This document shows, one piece after another, positions 32,539 through 40,757 of a stretch of 64,000 nt of DNA. The DNA lies in contig CAYOWK010000001.1 of assembly GCA_964407665.1 (NCBI GenBank), forward strand, positions 62,001-126,000, read 5' to 3'. Positions within the stretch are counted from its first letter, which is position 1. Every line of letters begins with the position of its first letter. Position numbers and translations under genes: made by a program. The notes below the pieces were generated by a model, which was given only the letters and a program-made list of their open reading frames with translations, was not told where the DNA came from and ran no database searches. The DNA is from CAYOWK01 sp964407665 (GTDB taxonomy: Bacteria > Pseudomonadota > Alphaproteobacteria > Caulobacterales > Hyphomonadaceae).

Positions 32539-33126
32539 CTAAGGTTCGTCGACATCAAGGCCGTCGGCCTTGAGCGTCTCCGCAAGTAGCTTGCGCGCGC
32601 GGTAGACGCGGGTCTCGACCGCCTTCGCCGAGATACCGAGCGCTTCGCCAGCTGCTGCTTGAGACAAGCCTTCGAATGCGGTGAGGAGGAGAGGCTCCTT
32701 GAGCTGACCCGGCAGCGCTGCAATCGCCCGGTCAAGACGGGTCAGCGCGGCTTCATCGTTGTCGTCTGAGCTTGCCGACGCGTAGGCGTCTGGCGCGGCA
32801 GTGGCTTCATCAAGCGTTCCAGCCGCATAGAAGAACCGCCGGACAGCGCGACGGCGACCCCAGTCCCGGCATTTGTTGAGCGCGATCCGGCGAAGCCAGG
32901 TCGCCGCGGGACGAGCGGGATCATAACGCCCGAGCGCCTGCCAGGCTGAAACGAAGGTTTCCTGAAGCAGATCATACGCCTCATCGGCATCGCCAACGTA
33001 GCGGCGGATGAAACGGTAGAGCGGTTCCTGGTGGCGCCGGACAATTTGGTTGAAGGCTGACCGATCGCCCTTGATCGCACGCGCCGCCAGCGCGGCGTCG
33101 CTGTCGTCCGGATTGGTACCGCTCAT
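32539..33126 (-). CDS. ECF sigma factor (CnrH-like)
   Basis: The protein has 195 residues. Region 2 is DLLQETFVSAWQALGRYDPA, RPAATWLRRIALNKCRDWGR and region 4 is LTAFEGLSQAAAGEALGISA, KAVETRVYRARKLLAE. It is the third gene of a minus-strand trio in the order anti-sigma, periplasmic sensor, sigma, each overlapping the next by four bases. This is the cnrYXH layout known for nickel/cobalt signalling. Here the trio sits between copper genes, so it more likely senses copper. Confidence 0.87.
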   Translation of the reverse strand: MSGTNPDDSDAALAARAIKGDRSAFNQIVRRHQEPLYRFIRRYVGDADEAYDLLQETFVSAWQALGRYDPARPAATWLRRIALNKCRDWGRRRAVRRFFYAAGTLDEATAAPDAYASASSDDNDEAALTRLDRAIAALPGQLKEPLLLTAFEGLSQAAAGEALGISAKAVETRVYRARKLLAETLKADGLDVDEP

Positions 33127-33563
33127 TTGGCGTCGGCGGTCAACGCCTCGCCGATCCTGTCGTCGAACTGCCTGCGCTGTTCCGGAGTGAGCACGTTGCG
33201 CATCGCGAAGATGTGCGCGATCGTCTCCGTCTGAAGCGCTCCCATAGCATCGTGGAAATGATGGACAGCAGCCTCGACGGCTGGTCCTGCGGTCTCGCTT
33301 GCACGGATTGCCGCGGCGAGTTCAGCATTGGCCTCGCGCATCTCGCCTTCGAGGGCTTGCCGCCGTCCTGCGAAGTCCGCCTCGAGAGCGTGAAGCGCTT
33401 TTTCCTGTTCGGCCGTCAGTGAAAGTTCGTCATGCACCATGGCATGCAGGGACCGATCTTGCGGTGGGGCGGCAAGCAGTCGGTGGCCCAGCCACATGCC
33501 GGCGATACCGGCCGCGAATGCGAGGACAACCGTGATGATGGCGCTGCGCACCGAAACCTTCAC
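33123..33563 (-). CDS. Periplasmic metal sensor (CnrX/Spy-like)
   Basis: A 146-residue protein with an N-terminal membrane anchor (AIITVVLAFAAGIAGMWLG). An all-helical heavy-metal-resistance domain follows (LSLTAEQEKALHALEADFAG, AVHHFHDAMGALQTETIAHI, MRNVLTPEQRRQFDDRIG). His residues in the HHFH segment and a His/Met pair (IAHIFAM) are candidate ligands. Overlaps the sigma gene (ATGA). Confidence 0.83.
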   Translation of the reverse strand: MKVSVRSAIITVVLAFAAGIAGMWLGHRLLAAPPQDRSLHAMVHDELSLTAEQEKALHALEADFAGRRQALEGEMREANAELAAAIRASETAGPAVEAAVHHFHDAMGALQTETIAHIFAMRNVLTPEQRRQFDDRIGEALTADAK

Positions 33564-33835
33564 TCCGAAGGCTCCAGCAGGGTTGACGGCGCAAGGCTGG
33601 ACCAGGCGGCAAATGGCGATGGGGAGGGCGCCACGGCTGATGCGGTCGAGGCGCTTACGGCAGCGCCGCCCATTAGGAGGAGCGCCATAGCGGCGGTGCG
33701 CAGTCGCCAGGTCTGGCCGGCAATTTTCGCACGCTCCGAGAGCTGCTCGCCGATCTCGACGGTTACGCCGCCAAGATCACGGTCCAGCGGCTGCTGGTTC
33801 AATTTGGCCAGCAAATGGTCGAGTTTTGGCGACAT
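33560..33835 (-). CDS. Small membrane anti-sigma (CnrY-like)
   Basis: A 91-residue protein from MSPKLDHLLAKL at 33835, preceded by GGGAG. The short cytosolic N-terminus with amphipathic helices (LLAKLNQQPLDRDLGG, VTVEIGEQLSERAKIAG) would bind sigma. One membrane span (TAAMALLLMGGAAVSASTAS) and a short periplasmic tail follow. Its size and position match CnrY/NccY; direct sequence identity is not claimed. Confidence 0.7.
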   Translation of the reverse strand: MSPKLDHLLAKLNQQPLDRDLGGVTVEIGEQLSERAKIAGQTWRLRTAAMALLLMGGAAVSASTASAVAPSPSPFAAWSSLAPSTLLEPSE

Positions 33836-33981
33836 GCCGGTCTCCCAATACATCCGTCTCTGCCAGTCTATACGCAGGGGAGGCGGAATTCACGCAAGGA
33901 TTAGACAGGCATACGGTGCTTGGCCGCTGTCGGCGGAATTGCAGGCCCATCGAACCATCCTGCACGGAAACTAGGCCTCAG

Positions 33982-34833
33982 TTACTCGGCAAGGCCACCA
34001 ATCGTGGTGGCGGCGGAGACAGCAATGATGGCCGCTGCAAACAGGGTCGCCTCACACAGCAGCGTGACACGCAGCCACTTGCGGCCGATGACCGGATCAG
34101 TTGCGACTTTGGCCGTTATGACGTGCTTGTTAACGGCGCCGAGGGCCATCGCGGCAATGCCGATCGCGAGCTTGGCGAGCAGAAGAAGACCATAAGTTGT
34201 GCCGAATAGCTTCTCCAGACTGCCGGCCAACGTCCAGGCGAGCCACGCGCCGAGTGCGATCAGAACAGGAATGGCGACGACGGCGATTGAACTGAATCGT
34301 CGGAGACGGGAAAGAAGTTCAGAGTCTTCCTGCTTCGGGGCCGGATAAAGATTGACCGGAGCGGCCAACCAGAAACCGGCGATGAAGACATGCACGGCGA
34401 CCGCGATCGGCGCGAGGCCAGGATCGGCCAGACCCTGCGCGTGTCCCGCGAGGCCGAATCCAAAACTAAGGGCGGCTGCTCCAAGGGCGGCAGTGAGCGG
34501 TGACCCGAACCAGACGCCTCCGACGGAGACGGCGGCTCCTGCAAGGATCGCAAGCGTCGAATCGCCGAGGACCATCCACGCCAGCGGCATCAGTTCGGGA
34601 TCGAAAACATTCGTCCCATCCCCCATCTGCGCGATGAGAATGCCGAACCGCACCATCGTGAAAAAAGCGAGGGCAAGACCGGCCAGGGCGATGCGTAACC
34701 GCAGGCCTCGAAATGCAACGCGCTCCACAATGCCCAGGGCAGCGTGGAGCGCGAAACCAATCGCCAAAAGTGCAAAGAGATTGAGACCGATCCGGTCAGC
34801 GAACTGGAGCAGCGACAGTCCGTCCCCGGTCAC
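33982..34833 (-). CDS. copD: Inner-membrane copper-resistance protein CopD
   Basis: A 283-residue, eight-span CopD-family protein (FADRIGLNLFALLAIGFALH, GLAGHAQGLADPGLAPIAVA, VHVFIAGFWLAAPVNLYP, GLLLLAKLAIGIAAMALGAV, NKHVITAKV). The conserved His residues in GHAQG and VHVFIAGFW are kept. It lies four bases after copC on the same strand and works with it in copper transfer across the inner membrane. Confidence 0.9.
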   Translation of the reverse strand: MTGDGLSLLQFADRIGLNLFALLAIGFALHAALGIVERVAFRGLRLRIALAGLALAFFTMVRFGILIAQMGDGTNVFDPELMPLAWMVLGDSTLAILAGAAVSVGGVWFGSPLTAALGAAALSFGFGLAGHAQGLADPGLAPIAVAVHVFIAGFWLAAPVNLYPAPKQEDSELLSRLRRFSSIAVVAIPVLIALGAWLAWTLAGSLEKLFGTTYGLLLLAKLAIGIAAMALGAVNKHVITAKVATDPVIGRKWLRVTLLCEATLFAAAIIAVSAATTIGGLAE

Positions 34834-34837
34834 TGTG

Positions 34838-35194
34838 CTACTGGCCCGTCACCGTGAAGCGCACCGCGCCCGGCATGGCATGGCCATCCTTCGCCATCGA
34901 TTTCCACGACAGCGTGTAGGAGCCTTTTGCGAGCGTCGGCAGCGGGATCGTGAACTCCTTGCCCATCGTCTTCGAGGGCTTGAAATCGACAGCAATCATC
35001 TTCTTGTCCGCTGTCATCAACATCAGGCTGGTGATGGCGCTCTCGTGCTGGAATGTCACTTTGAACTCTGCCGGGGCCTGCGCAAGGCTGGCTTTGTCGT
35101 GAATGCTGGTTTCCATCATGCCGGCGTGCGCGAAGGCCGGCGATGCGCTCAGAAGCGTCGCCGCCAGCATGAGAGTGAGAAGCTTGTTTTTCAT
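34838..35194 (-). CDS. copC: Periplasmic copper-binding protein CopC
   Basis: A 118-residue protein with a signal peptide (LLTLMLAATLLSASPAFA) cleaved directly before the N-terminal His (HAGMMETSIHDKASLAQAPA), which supplies the Cu(II) site. The beta-sandwich core ends GSYTLSWKSMAKDGHAMPGA, VRFTV with the second His. Operon with copD. Confidence 0.93.
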   Translation of the reverse strand: MKNKLLTLMLAATLLSASPAFAHAGMMETSIHDKASLAQAPAEFKVTFQHESAITSLMLMTADKKMIAVDFKPSKTMGKEFTIPLPTLAKGSYTLSWKSMAKDGHAMPGAVRFTVTGQ

Positions 35195-35300
35195 CGGATG
35201 CTCACTGATCTAGCCGCAGGTTTTGTGCGGCGGGGAGGGGGGTCATACATAGTACGCAGCTTGTAGGCGGAACCCTCATCAAGGGCTCGGATCCGGACCG

Positions 35301-37781
35301 CTAGTGGCAGCTAGCGCCTGACCGGGGCGGCGCCGGAAGCGGTGGCGGGTGCGACCGATGCGCTTCGCCCGCCGGCGTCGCTCCCAGCCGCAGCGAGTTC
35401 ACGATCACCGACACCGACGACAGCGCCATGGCGAGGGCTGCGATCATGGGCGACAGCAGCTGGCCCGTGAATGGATAGAGGAGGCCAGCGGCAACCGGGA
35501 TACCGAGGACATTGTAGCCGAAGGCAAAAACCAGGTTCTGCCGGATGTTTGCCATGGTGGCGCGCGACACAGCCCGGCCTTTGACAACCCCGCTGAGATC
35601 GCCCCGGAGCAATGTGACGCCGGCACTTTCGATGGCGACATCCGTGCCTGTCCCCATGGCGATCCCAACGTCAGCCGCCGCCAGAGCCGGCGCGTCATTG
35701 ATGCCGTCGCCGGCCATTGCAACGACGCGGCCTTCTCGCTTCAGTCGCTCGACGATCCGCGATTTGTCTTCGGGCAGGACTTCTGCTTCGACATGTTCAA
35801 TGCCCAGCGTCCGGCCTACGGCTTCGGCTGTCGTGCGGTTGTCGCCGGTCAACATGACCAGTTCGATGCCCTGGGCGCGTAACGCTTTCAGGGATTCTGG
35901 CGTCGTCGCCTTGATGCGGTCTGCGATGCCCAGAACGCCAGCCAGTTTGCCGTCGATCGCAACGTAGATGGCTGTCACGCCGTCGGCGCGCAGCCGTTCT
36001 GCCTCGGAGTGAAGAGAAGAGGTCGCGATGCCAAGTTCATCGAGATAACGTTCGGCGCCCAGCGCGACGGTCTTGCTGTCGATCTTGCCGATCACGCCCT
36101 TGCCAGTCGGCGAGTCGAACTCGGTCGGTTCGACCAGCGGGATGCCGCGTTCCTTCGCAGCAGCTACAACGGCAAGCGCCAGCGGATGTTCGCTGCGCTG
36201 CTCGAGACTAGCCGCCGAACGCAGGAGGTCTGCTTCAGTCAGGTTTGGAACGGTCTTGATCGCAACGACGCCGGGCTTGCCTTCGGTCAGCGTGCCCGTC
36301 TTGTCCAGGACGAGGGTGTTGACCTTTTCAAAGTGCTCCAGCGCCTCGGCGTTGCGGATCAGTACGCCCTGACGTGCGGCGCGACCGACGCCCGCCATGA
36401 TGGACATGGGCGTAGCAAGGCCAAGCGCGCACGGACACGCTATGATCAGGACCGAGACGGCAGCAATCAGTCCATAGGTGAAAGAGGGCTGCGGGCCGAC
36501 GGCCCACCAGCCGATGAAGGCAAGCACGGCGATGGCGATTACCGCGGGCACGAACCAGCCAGACACCTTGTCCGCGAGGCGCTGTATCGGGGCTCGGCTG
36601 CGCTGCGCGTCCGCGACCAACTGGACGATCTGCGACAGCATGGTGTCGCGACCGACACGCTTGGCCTCGATCACGAGCGCGCCGGTCTGATTGAGCGTGC
36701 CCGCGATGACAGAGTCTCCGACACTCCGCGTGACAGGCATGGATTCACCGGTCACCATGGACTCGTCGACCGTGGAACGCCCGTCAATGACGACGCCGTC
36801 AACAGGCGTTTTCTCGCCAGGACGGACGCGCAGCCGATCGCCGACGATGATTGCATCCAGCGGTACTTCCGCTTCCTCGCCATCGCTGATCCGTCGTGCG
36901 GTCTTGGGTGCAAGATCGAGGAGGGCGCGAATGGCTCCGCCCGTACGCTCGCGAGCGCCCAGTTCCAGAACCTGCCCAAGGAGTACAAGTACTGTAATGA
37001 CGGCCGCGGCTTCGAAGTAGACAGAGACATCACCGTGGGGACCGCGGAATTCCGGCGGGAAGGCCGAGGGGAAGAGAAGGGCGACCACGCTGTAAGTCCA
37101 TGCCACGCCCGTGCCGAGCGCAATCAGCGTGAACATGTTGAGGCTGCGATTGACGAGCGACGCATAACCCCGCTCGAAGAACGGCCAACCCGCCCAGAGG
37201 ACGACCGGTGTCGCGAGACCAAACTGGATCCATGCGTTGATGTGCGGGGGCACCAGGGCGTCAACGTTGAACAGGTGACGGCCCATTTCCAGCACGAGCA
37301 CCGGCGACGCCAGCGCCAGGCCCACCCAGAAACGGCGAGACATGTCGCGAAGCTCTGGGTTCGGCCCCGCTTCTACGGTCGGCATCATCGGCTCGAGCGC
37401 CATCCCGCAGATCGGGCAGGAACCTGGGCCATCCCGCACGATCTCCGGGTGCATGGGGCAGGTCCATTTCGCGTCGGCAGGATCGGACGCTGCAGCCGCA
37501 GCGAGAGACGGCGTGTGTGAAGGGTGATGGCGATGGCCCGCAGCATCCTGACCGCCAGTGTGCGCATCCTTGGCGCCATCTGCGGAGCAGCAGCTGTGTT
37601 CGGATTTGGTGGCCGGCTTCAGATATCGACCAGGCTCGGCCTGGAACTTCGTCTTGCAGCCCGCGCTGCAAAACAACACCTCGTGGCCGTCATGCGTTGT
37701 ACGATGAGGCGTATCCGCTTTCACCGTCATGCCGCAGACGGGATCCTTCAGTTCAGATTCTTTAGGGTTGGTGTGTGCCAT
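35301..37781 (-). CDS. copA: Copper-exporting P1B-type ATPase with YHS and metal-binding N-domains
   Basis: An 826-residue protein. A YHS domain (KDPVCGMTVKADTPHRTTHD, VLFCSAGCKTKF) and a His-rich linker (HTGGQDAAGHRHHPSH) lead to a YWTCPMHP-type metal-binding domain (KWTCPMHPEIVRDGPGSCPI, CGMALEPMM). The ATPase core follows: TM6 CPC motif (IIACPCALGLATPMSIMAG), DKTGTLTEG, the N-domain HP motif (SEHPLALAV) and GDGINDAPALAAADVGIAM. CPC identifies a Cu(I) transporter. It is divergent from csoR with CsoR operators between them, so copper release of CsoR should induce it. Confidence 0.94.
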   Translation of the reverse strand: MAHTNPKESELKDPVCGMTVKADTPHRTTHDGHEVLFCSAGCKTKFQAEPGRYLKPATKSEHSCCSADGAKDAHTGGQDAAGHRHHPSHTPSLAAAAASDPADAKWTCPMHPEIVRDGPGSCPICGMALEPMMPTVEAGPNPELRDMSRRFWVGLALASPVLVLEMGRHLFNVDALVPPHINAWIQFGLATPVVLWAGWPFFERGYASLVNRSLNMFTLIALGTGVAWTYSVVALLFPSAFPPEFRGPHGDVSVYFEAAAVITVLVLLGQVLELGARERTGGAIRALLDLAPKTARRISDGEEAEVPLDAIIVGDRLRVRPGEKTPVDGVVIDGRSTVDESMVTGESMPVTRSVGDSVIAGTLNQTGALVIEAKRVGRDTMLSQIVQLVADAQRSRAPIQRLADKVSGWFVPAVIAIAVLAFIGWWAVGPQPSFTYGLIAAVSVLIIACPCALGLATPMSIMAGVGRAARQGVLIRNAEALEHFEKVNTLVLDKTGTLTEGKPGVVAIKTVPNLTEADLLRSAASLEQRSEHPLALAVVAAAKERGIPLVEPTEFDSPTGKGVIGKIDSKTVALGAERYLDELGIATSSLHSEAERLRADGVTAIYVAIDGKLAGVLGIADRIKATTPESLKALRAQGIELVMLTGDNRTTAEAVGRTLGIEHVEAEVLPEDKSRIVERLKREGRVVAMAGDGINDAPALAAADVGIAMGTGTDVAIESAGVTLLRGDLSGVVKGRAVSRATMANIRQNLVFAFGYNVLGIPVAAGLLYPFTGQLLSPMIAALAMALSSVSVIVNSLRLGATPAGEAHRSHPPPLPAPPRSGASCH

Positions 37782-37818
37782 GGCGCCCTCCGGGCTTGCA
37801 TTTGGTCTGAAGCGGATA

Positions 37819-37859
37819 AACCCTATGGGGGTATCGAATCAAGTACCCGGGAGGGGTAT
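37819..37859. promoter_or_regulatory. Tandem CsoR-type operators between copper ATPase and csoR
   Basis: Two G-tract dyads, AACCCTATGGGGGTAT (37819-37834) and GTACCCGGGAGGGGTAT (37843-37859), match the known TACCC...GGGGTA form of CsoR sites. They lie in the 80-base divergent promoter region, the second touching the csoR start codon. Confidence 0.8.
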
Positions 37860-37861
37860 AT

Positions 37862-38128
37862 ATGGAAAGATCGGTTTCCGAGAAGGTTCTGAAGAATCTG
37901 AATCGGGTTGAAGGCCAGGTTCGCGGCATCGCGAAAATGGTCGAGGAGGACCGTTATTGCATCGACGTGGTGACACAGATCGAAGCGGCCCGTGCTGCGC
38001 TAGCGCGCATCGAAAGCGACCTTCTACGTCAGCACCTTGGCCATTGCGTGCACCGGGCCATGAACTCGAAGAACGCATCCGAGCAGGAAAAGGTCATCGA
38101 GGAACTCGTGGGCGTTTTTCGACGCTAG
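37862..38128 (+). CDS. csoR: CsoR-family copper-sensing repressor
   Basis: An 88-residue helical repressor (KNLNRVEGQVRGIAKMVEED, RYCIDVVTQIEAARAALARI, LLRQHLGHCVHRAMNS). The Cys-His-Cys ligand set (Cys in RYCIDV, His and Cys in HLGHC) binds Cu(I). It is divergent from the copper ATPase. The start ATG overlaps the end of the second operator. Confidence 0.9.
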   Translation: MERSVSEKVLKNLNRVEGQVRGIAKMVEEDRYCIDVVTQIEAARAALARIESDLLRQHLGHCVHRAMNSKNASEQEKVIEELVGVFRR

Positions 38129-38291
38129 GACGGCTCGCGGCGCGAGACTCACGGCATCCAACAACCGCTACGCAGGCGCGACGTCGATCCCTCACTGATC
38201 AGGAAGAATTTTCTCAATCCGGAACCGATCCCGCCACGTCGCATTACGCCCAAAGTGCGTCATGTAGGTTCTGGATTGGGTGCCGCCGGAA

Positions 38292-38849
38292 ATGGACAAT
38301 GAAAAGAAAACGATGAGCATGTCATGGGGTAAGTTCGCGGCCATGATCGCGACGTCAATCTTCGTGATGTTCTTCCTCATGTATCAGCTGATCTACAGCT
38401 TGGATCATGCGACGTTCAGCGTGAACAGGCTGGTCGCCTCTCTTGTCATGGGAAGCGTCATGGCGAGCGTGATGCTGGCGTTCATGTGGTCGATGTATCG
38501 CGGCAACGTTGCGAAGTGGGCCGTGCTCAGCGGCGGGCTGGTCCTGGCCGTCGTTCTGATACTCGTCAATCGCAGCCAGGCGTTGGTTGGCGATGTCGCC
38601 TTTATGCAGTCAATGATCCCGCATCACTCGATCGCCATCAACAATGCGAGGGCCGCTCCGCTCAGCGACCCGCGAGTTCGTCGCCTCGCCGATCAAATCA
38701 TCGAAAGTCAGGTGAGGGAGATCGCGCAGATGAAGCTCTTGATCGAGGACATTCAGAAAAGCGGTGAAAGAGGTCAAGCCTCCTTGCCCGCGCGACCGGC
38801 GGAAGTGACGCCCGAAATGCTCTCGGAAATCCGCGAGGCCGTGCAATAG
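38292..38849 (+). CDS. DUF305 membrane-anchored protein
   Basis: About 185 residues from ATG 38292. Three N-terminal membrane helices (KFAAMIATSIFVMFFLMYQL, LVASLVMGSVMASVMLAFMW, AVLSGGLVLAVVLILV) are followed by a periplasmic DUF305 domain with the ferritin-like motif FMQSMIPHHSIAINNARAAP and RLADQIIESQVREIAQMKLL. DUF305 proteins often accompany copper-resistance genes; the biochemical role is unknown. A GTG start at 38280 is possible. Confidence 0.82.
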   Translation: MDNEKKTMSMSWGKFAAMIATSIFVMFFLMYQLIYSLDHATFSVNRLVASLVMGSVMASVMLAFMWSMYRGNVAKWAVLSGGLVLAVVLILVNRSQALVGDVAFMQSMIPHHSIAINNARAAPLSDPRVRRLADQIIESQVREIAQMKLLIEDIQKSGERGQASLPARPAEVTPEMLSEIREAVQ

Positions 38850-39119
38850 GAAAAGGCTAGGCAGTCGAAGCAGCAGGTCCGCCAAGATTGGTGTTTTCCG
38901 CCGATTCGAAGGGCTGTGGTGGGCCCGATTGCCTAACGAGCGGGACAGTATCGACCGATCCGACGTAGGGGCGAGCGTTGCGAGAGCTTTCGTCCGTGAT
39001 GGGTCCCTCAGATTCCACGTTCTTTCGGAGAAGGTTTTCTACGCTCGCGCCGCTAATATAGTGGGAGCGCTCCGGAGAAAACTCGAGATGGTTTGCGCCG
39101 CTATCGTGCGCTCCCAGGA
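38850..39119. other. Intergenic stretch before the IS remnant
   Basis: No gene could be supported. A short palindrome (GGAGCGCTCC, near 39064) is the only structure noticed. Confidence 0.35.
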
Positions 39120-39161
39120 TGACGTGCCCCCCAGATCCTGGACCGTTTTGAGCTAGAGTTT

Positions 39162-39485
39162 TTGCTCGTATTTTCCCCTGGCTGGGAGGAGCGAAGCGAT
39201 GAGCCGAAGGCCGGCGCAGCCAACGCATCGAAGTTCACGGACGCGCAGAAGGCGTTCGTCATCAAGCAGGGTGAAGAGGGGACGCCGGTGGCTGAGGTCT
39301 GCCGCAAGGCGGGCATCAGTCAGGCGACCAACTTTGCGTGGAAGAAGAAGTACGCGGGTCTGATGCCATCCGAGATGCGCCGGTTGAAGCAGCTCGAGGA
39401 AGAGAACGCCCGGCTGAAGCGGATCGTGGCGGACCTGTCGCTCGACAAGGAGATGCTGCAGGACATCGTCCGCCGAAAGCTCTGA
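39162..39485 (+). CDS. IS3-family transposase OrfA
   Basis: A 107-residue frame from TTG 39162. It has a HTH_Tnp_1 domain (FTDAQKAFVIKQGEEGTPVA, EVCRKAGISQATNFAWKKKY) and a leucine-zipper tail (MRRLKQLEEENARLKRIVAD). The in-frame start is non-ATG; the ATG at 39199 is out of frame. Its partner OrfB is broken. Confidence 0.8.
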   Translation: MLVFSPGWEERSDEPKAGAANASKFTDAQKAFVIKQGEEGTPVAEVCRKAGISQATNFAWKKKYAGLMPSEMRRLKQLEEENARLKRIVADLSLDKEMLQDIVRRKL

Positions 39486-40074
39486 GGCCTGATCGTCAGC
39501 GTCAGCTCGTCGACGAGGCGCGCGCAGAGTGGAAGGTGTCGATCCGTCGCGCCTGCGAGGTCGTCGGTTCCGTCAGGTCGACCTACCACTACCGCTCTGT
39601 GCGCCCCGACCAGGCCAGTCTCAGTAGGCGGATCCGGGAGATCGCGGAAGCGCGTGTCCGCTTCGGCTATCGGCGTATCCACGTGTTGCTCTGTCGGGAG
39701 GGATGGCGTGTGAACGAGAAGCGCATCTATCGTCTCTATCGCGAAGAACGTCTGCAATTGCGGAAGAAGACGCCGCGGCGAGCTTCAACGGCAAGTTCCG
39801 GGACGAGTGCCTGTCGCTGGAATGGTTCCGCTCGCGGGCGGAGGCGAAGGTGCTGATCGAGGGCTGGCGCAGGCACTTCAACGCGGTTCGGCCTCATTCG
39901 AGCCTCGGGTACCTGACACCGGCGGAATTTGTGGCCAGTATCAGAAACGTAGCATCCGTGAGCGCGACGGAGCGGATCGCTGCGGTGGATGGAGCCTACG
40001 CGCTCCGCCCCGTCGCTCAACCACCCCGGCTGGGGCAAACAAGGAAGGCAGATCAGGCCGCCTACTCAAACTAG
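39486..40074 (+). pseudogene. IS3-family transposase OrfB, internally deleted and frameshifted
   Basis: The N-terminal helix-turn-helix part (RQLVDEARAEWKVSIRRACE, FGYRRIHVLLCREGWRVNEK, RIYRLYREERLQLRKKTPRR) is joined directly to the C-terminal end of the integrase core (SFNGKFRDECLSLEWFRSRA, VRPHSSLGYLTPAEF). The first two acidic catalytic residues and everything around them are missing, and the frame changes at the junction (about 39775). Confidence 0.85.
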
Positions 40075-40309
40075 CCGTGGTCCGAAGAAACTGAGCAGGT
40101 CACCCGGCGCAACCAGCCCGCCAGGTGCGAAACGGGTCGAAAACTCTGCACCCGGATGGTCCAAAGCTGGGTAGCACCTCAAAAGGCGAACAGACTCTCG
40201 CAATGAACGGCCCGGATCAGGGGGCTGGGTCAATTTGCTTTTGGCTTATGGGCCCCTTAAGCAGTTCAAACTAGACAGAAGTATCAGCAATGGCTATATC
40301 TTGGTGGGA

Positions 40310-40690
40310 ATGGCATTCGGTTCTACCTTGCAAAGATTATTTGCGCTCGCGCGTGTTGCGCTGGCGTCGATCCTGCTTGTTGGCGTGCCGATAGCCGATG
40401 CGGCGGCCTGCGCCGGTGAAGAGATTACGGGTTCAGTTGAAGCCAGCCTTGCAGCCGATGATTTGGTTGAAGCTGGCGACGATGGCGGATCGGGGTCCGG
40501 CGATCATGACCGCCGGCCTGGCGACGATCAGCATTGCGTCCATGGGCATTGCCATCACGTGGCGGCCTTCAGGAACAGCGACACAAGCGCTCCCGCCCTG
40601 ACCATGGATGCGACGGCCTTTCCGCGAGCCGGCCTTGATACGGTGCTGACATGGACGTCCGCAGGGCCCGAACGCCCACCGAGGGGCTGA
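40310..40690 (+). CDS. czcI: CzcI-like small secreted His-rich protein
   Basis: A 126-residue protein from ATG 40310. The signal peptide (ALARVALASILLVGVPIADA) is followed by an acidic/Gly segment and a metal-binding His/Cys cluster (DDQHCVHGHCHHVAAF). Its place immediately before czcC matches czcI in czcICBA operons, where it modulates induction. The sequence itself is low in other landmarks. Confidence 0.65.
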   Translation: MAFGSTLQRLFALARVALASILLVGVPIADAAACAGEEITGSVEASLAADDLVEAGDDGGSGSGDHDRRPGDDQHCVHGHCHHVAAFRNSDTSAPALTMDATAFPRAGLDTVLTWTSAGPERPPRG

Positions 40691-40757
40691 ATCAAAGTGA
40701 AACCGCGCGCGCAATCTTGCCCGCGTTGAGATGACACTCTGATTTCAGGGAATTCCG

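Larger units (their letters stand above)
39120..40102 (+). mobile_element. Internally deleted IS3-family insertion sequence
   Basis: The left end begins TGACGTGCCCC and the right end is ...GAGCAGGTCA, i.e. TGACCTGCTC when inverted, so the tips match imperfectly. Between them are an intact OrfA and an OrfB that lacks its catalytic core, giving 983 bases where IS3 elements are usually about 1.2-1.3 kb. No target-site duplication is visible beside the ends. The element is almost certainly inactive. It separates the copper block from the czc block. Confidence 0.8.

Noticed and set aside
36009..37520. 503-codon plus-strand frame opposite the copper ATPase
   Set aside because: Antisense shadow of a well-defined P-type ATPase with GC-rich third positions; composition is not protein-like.
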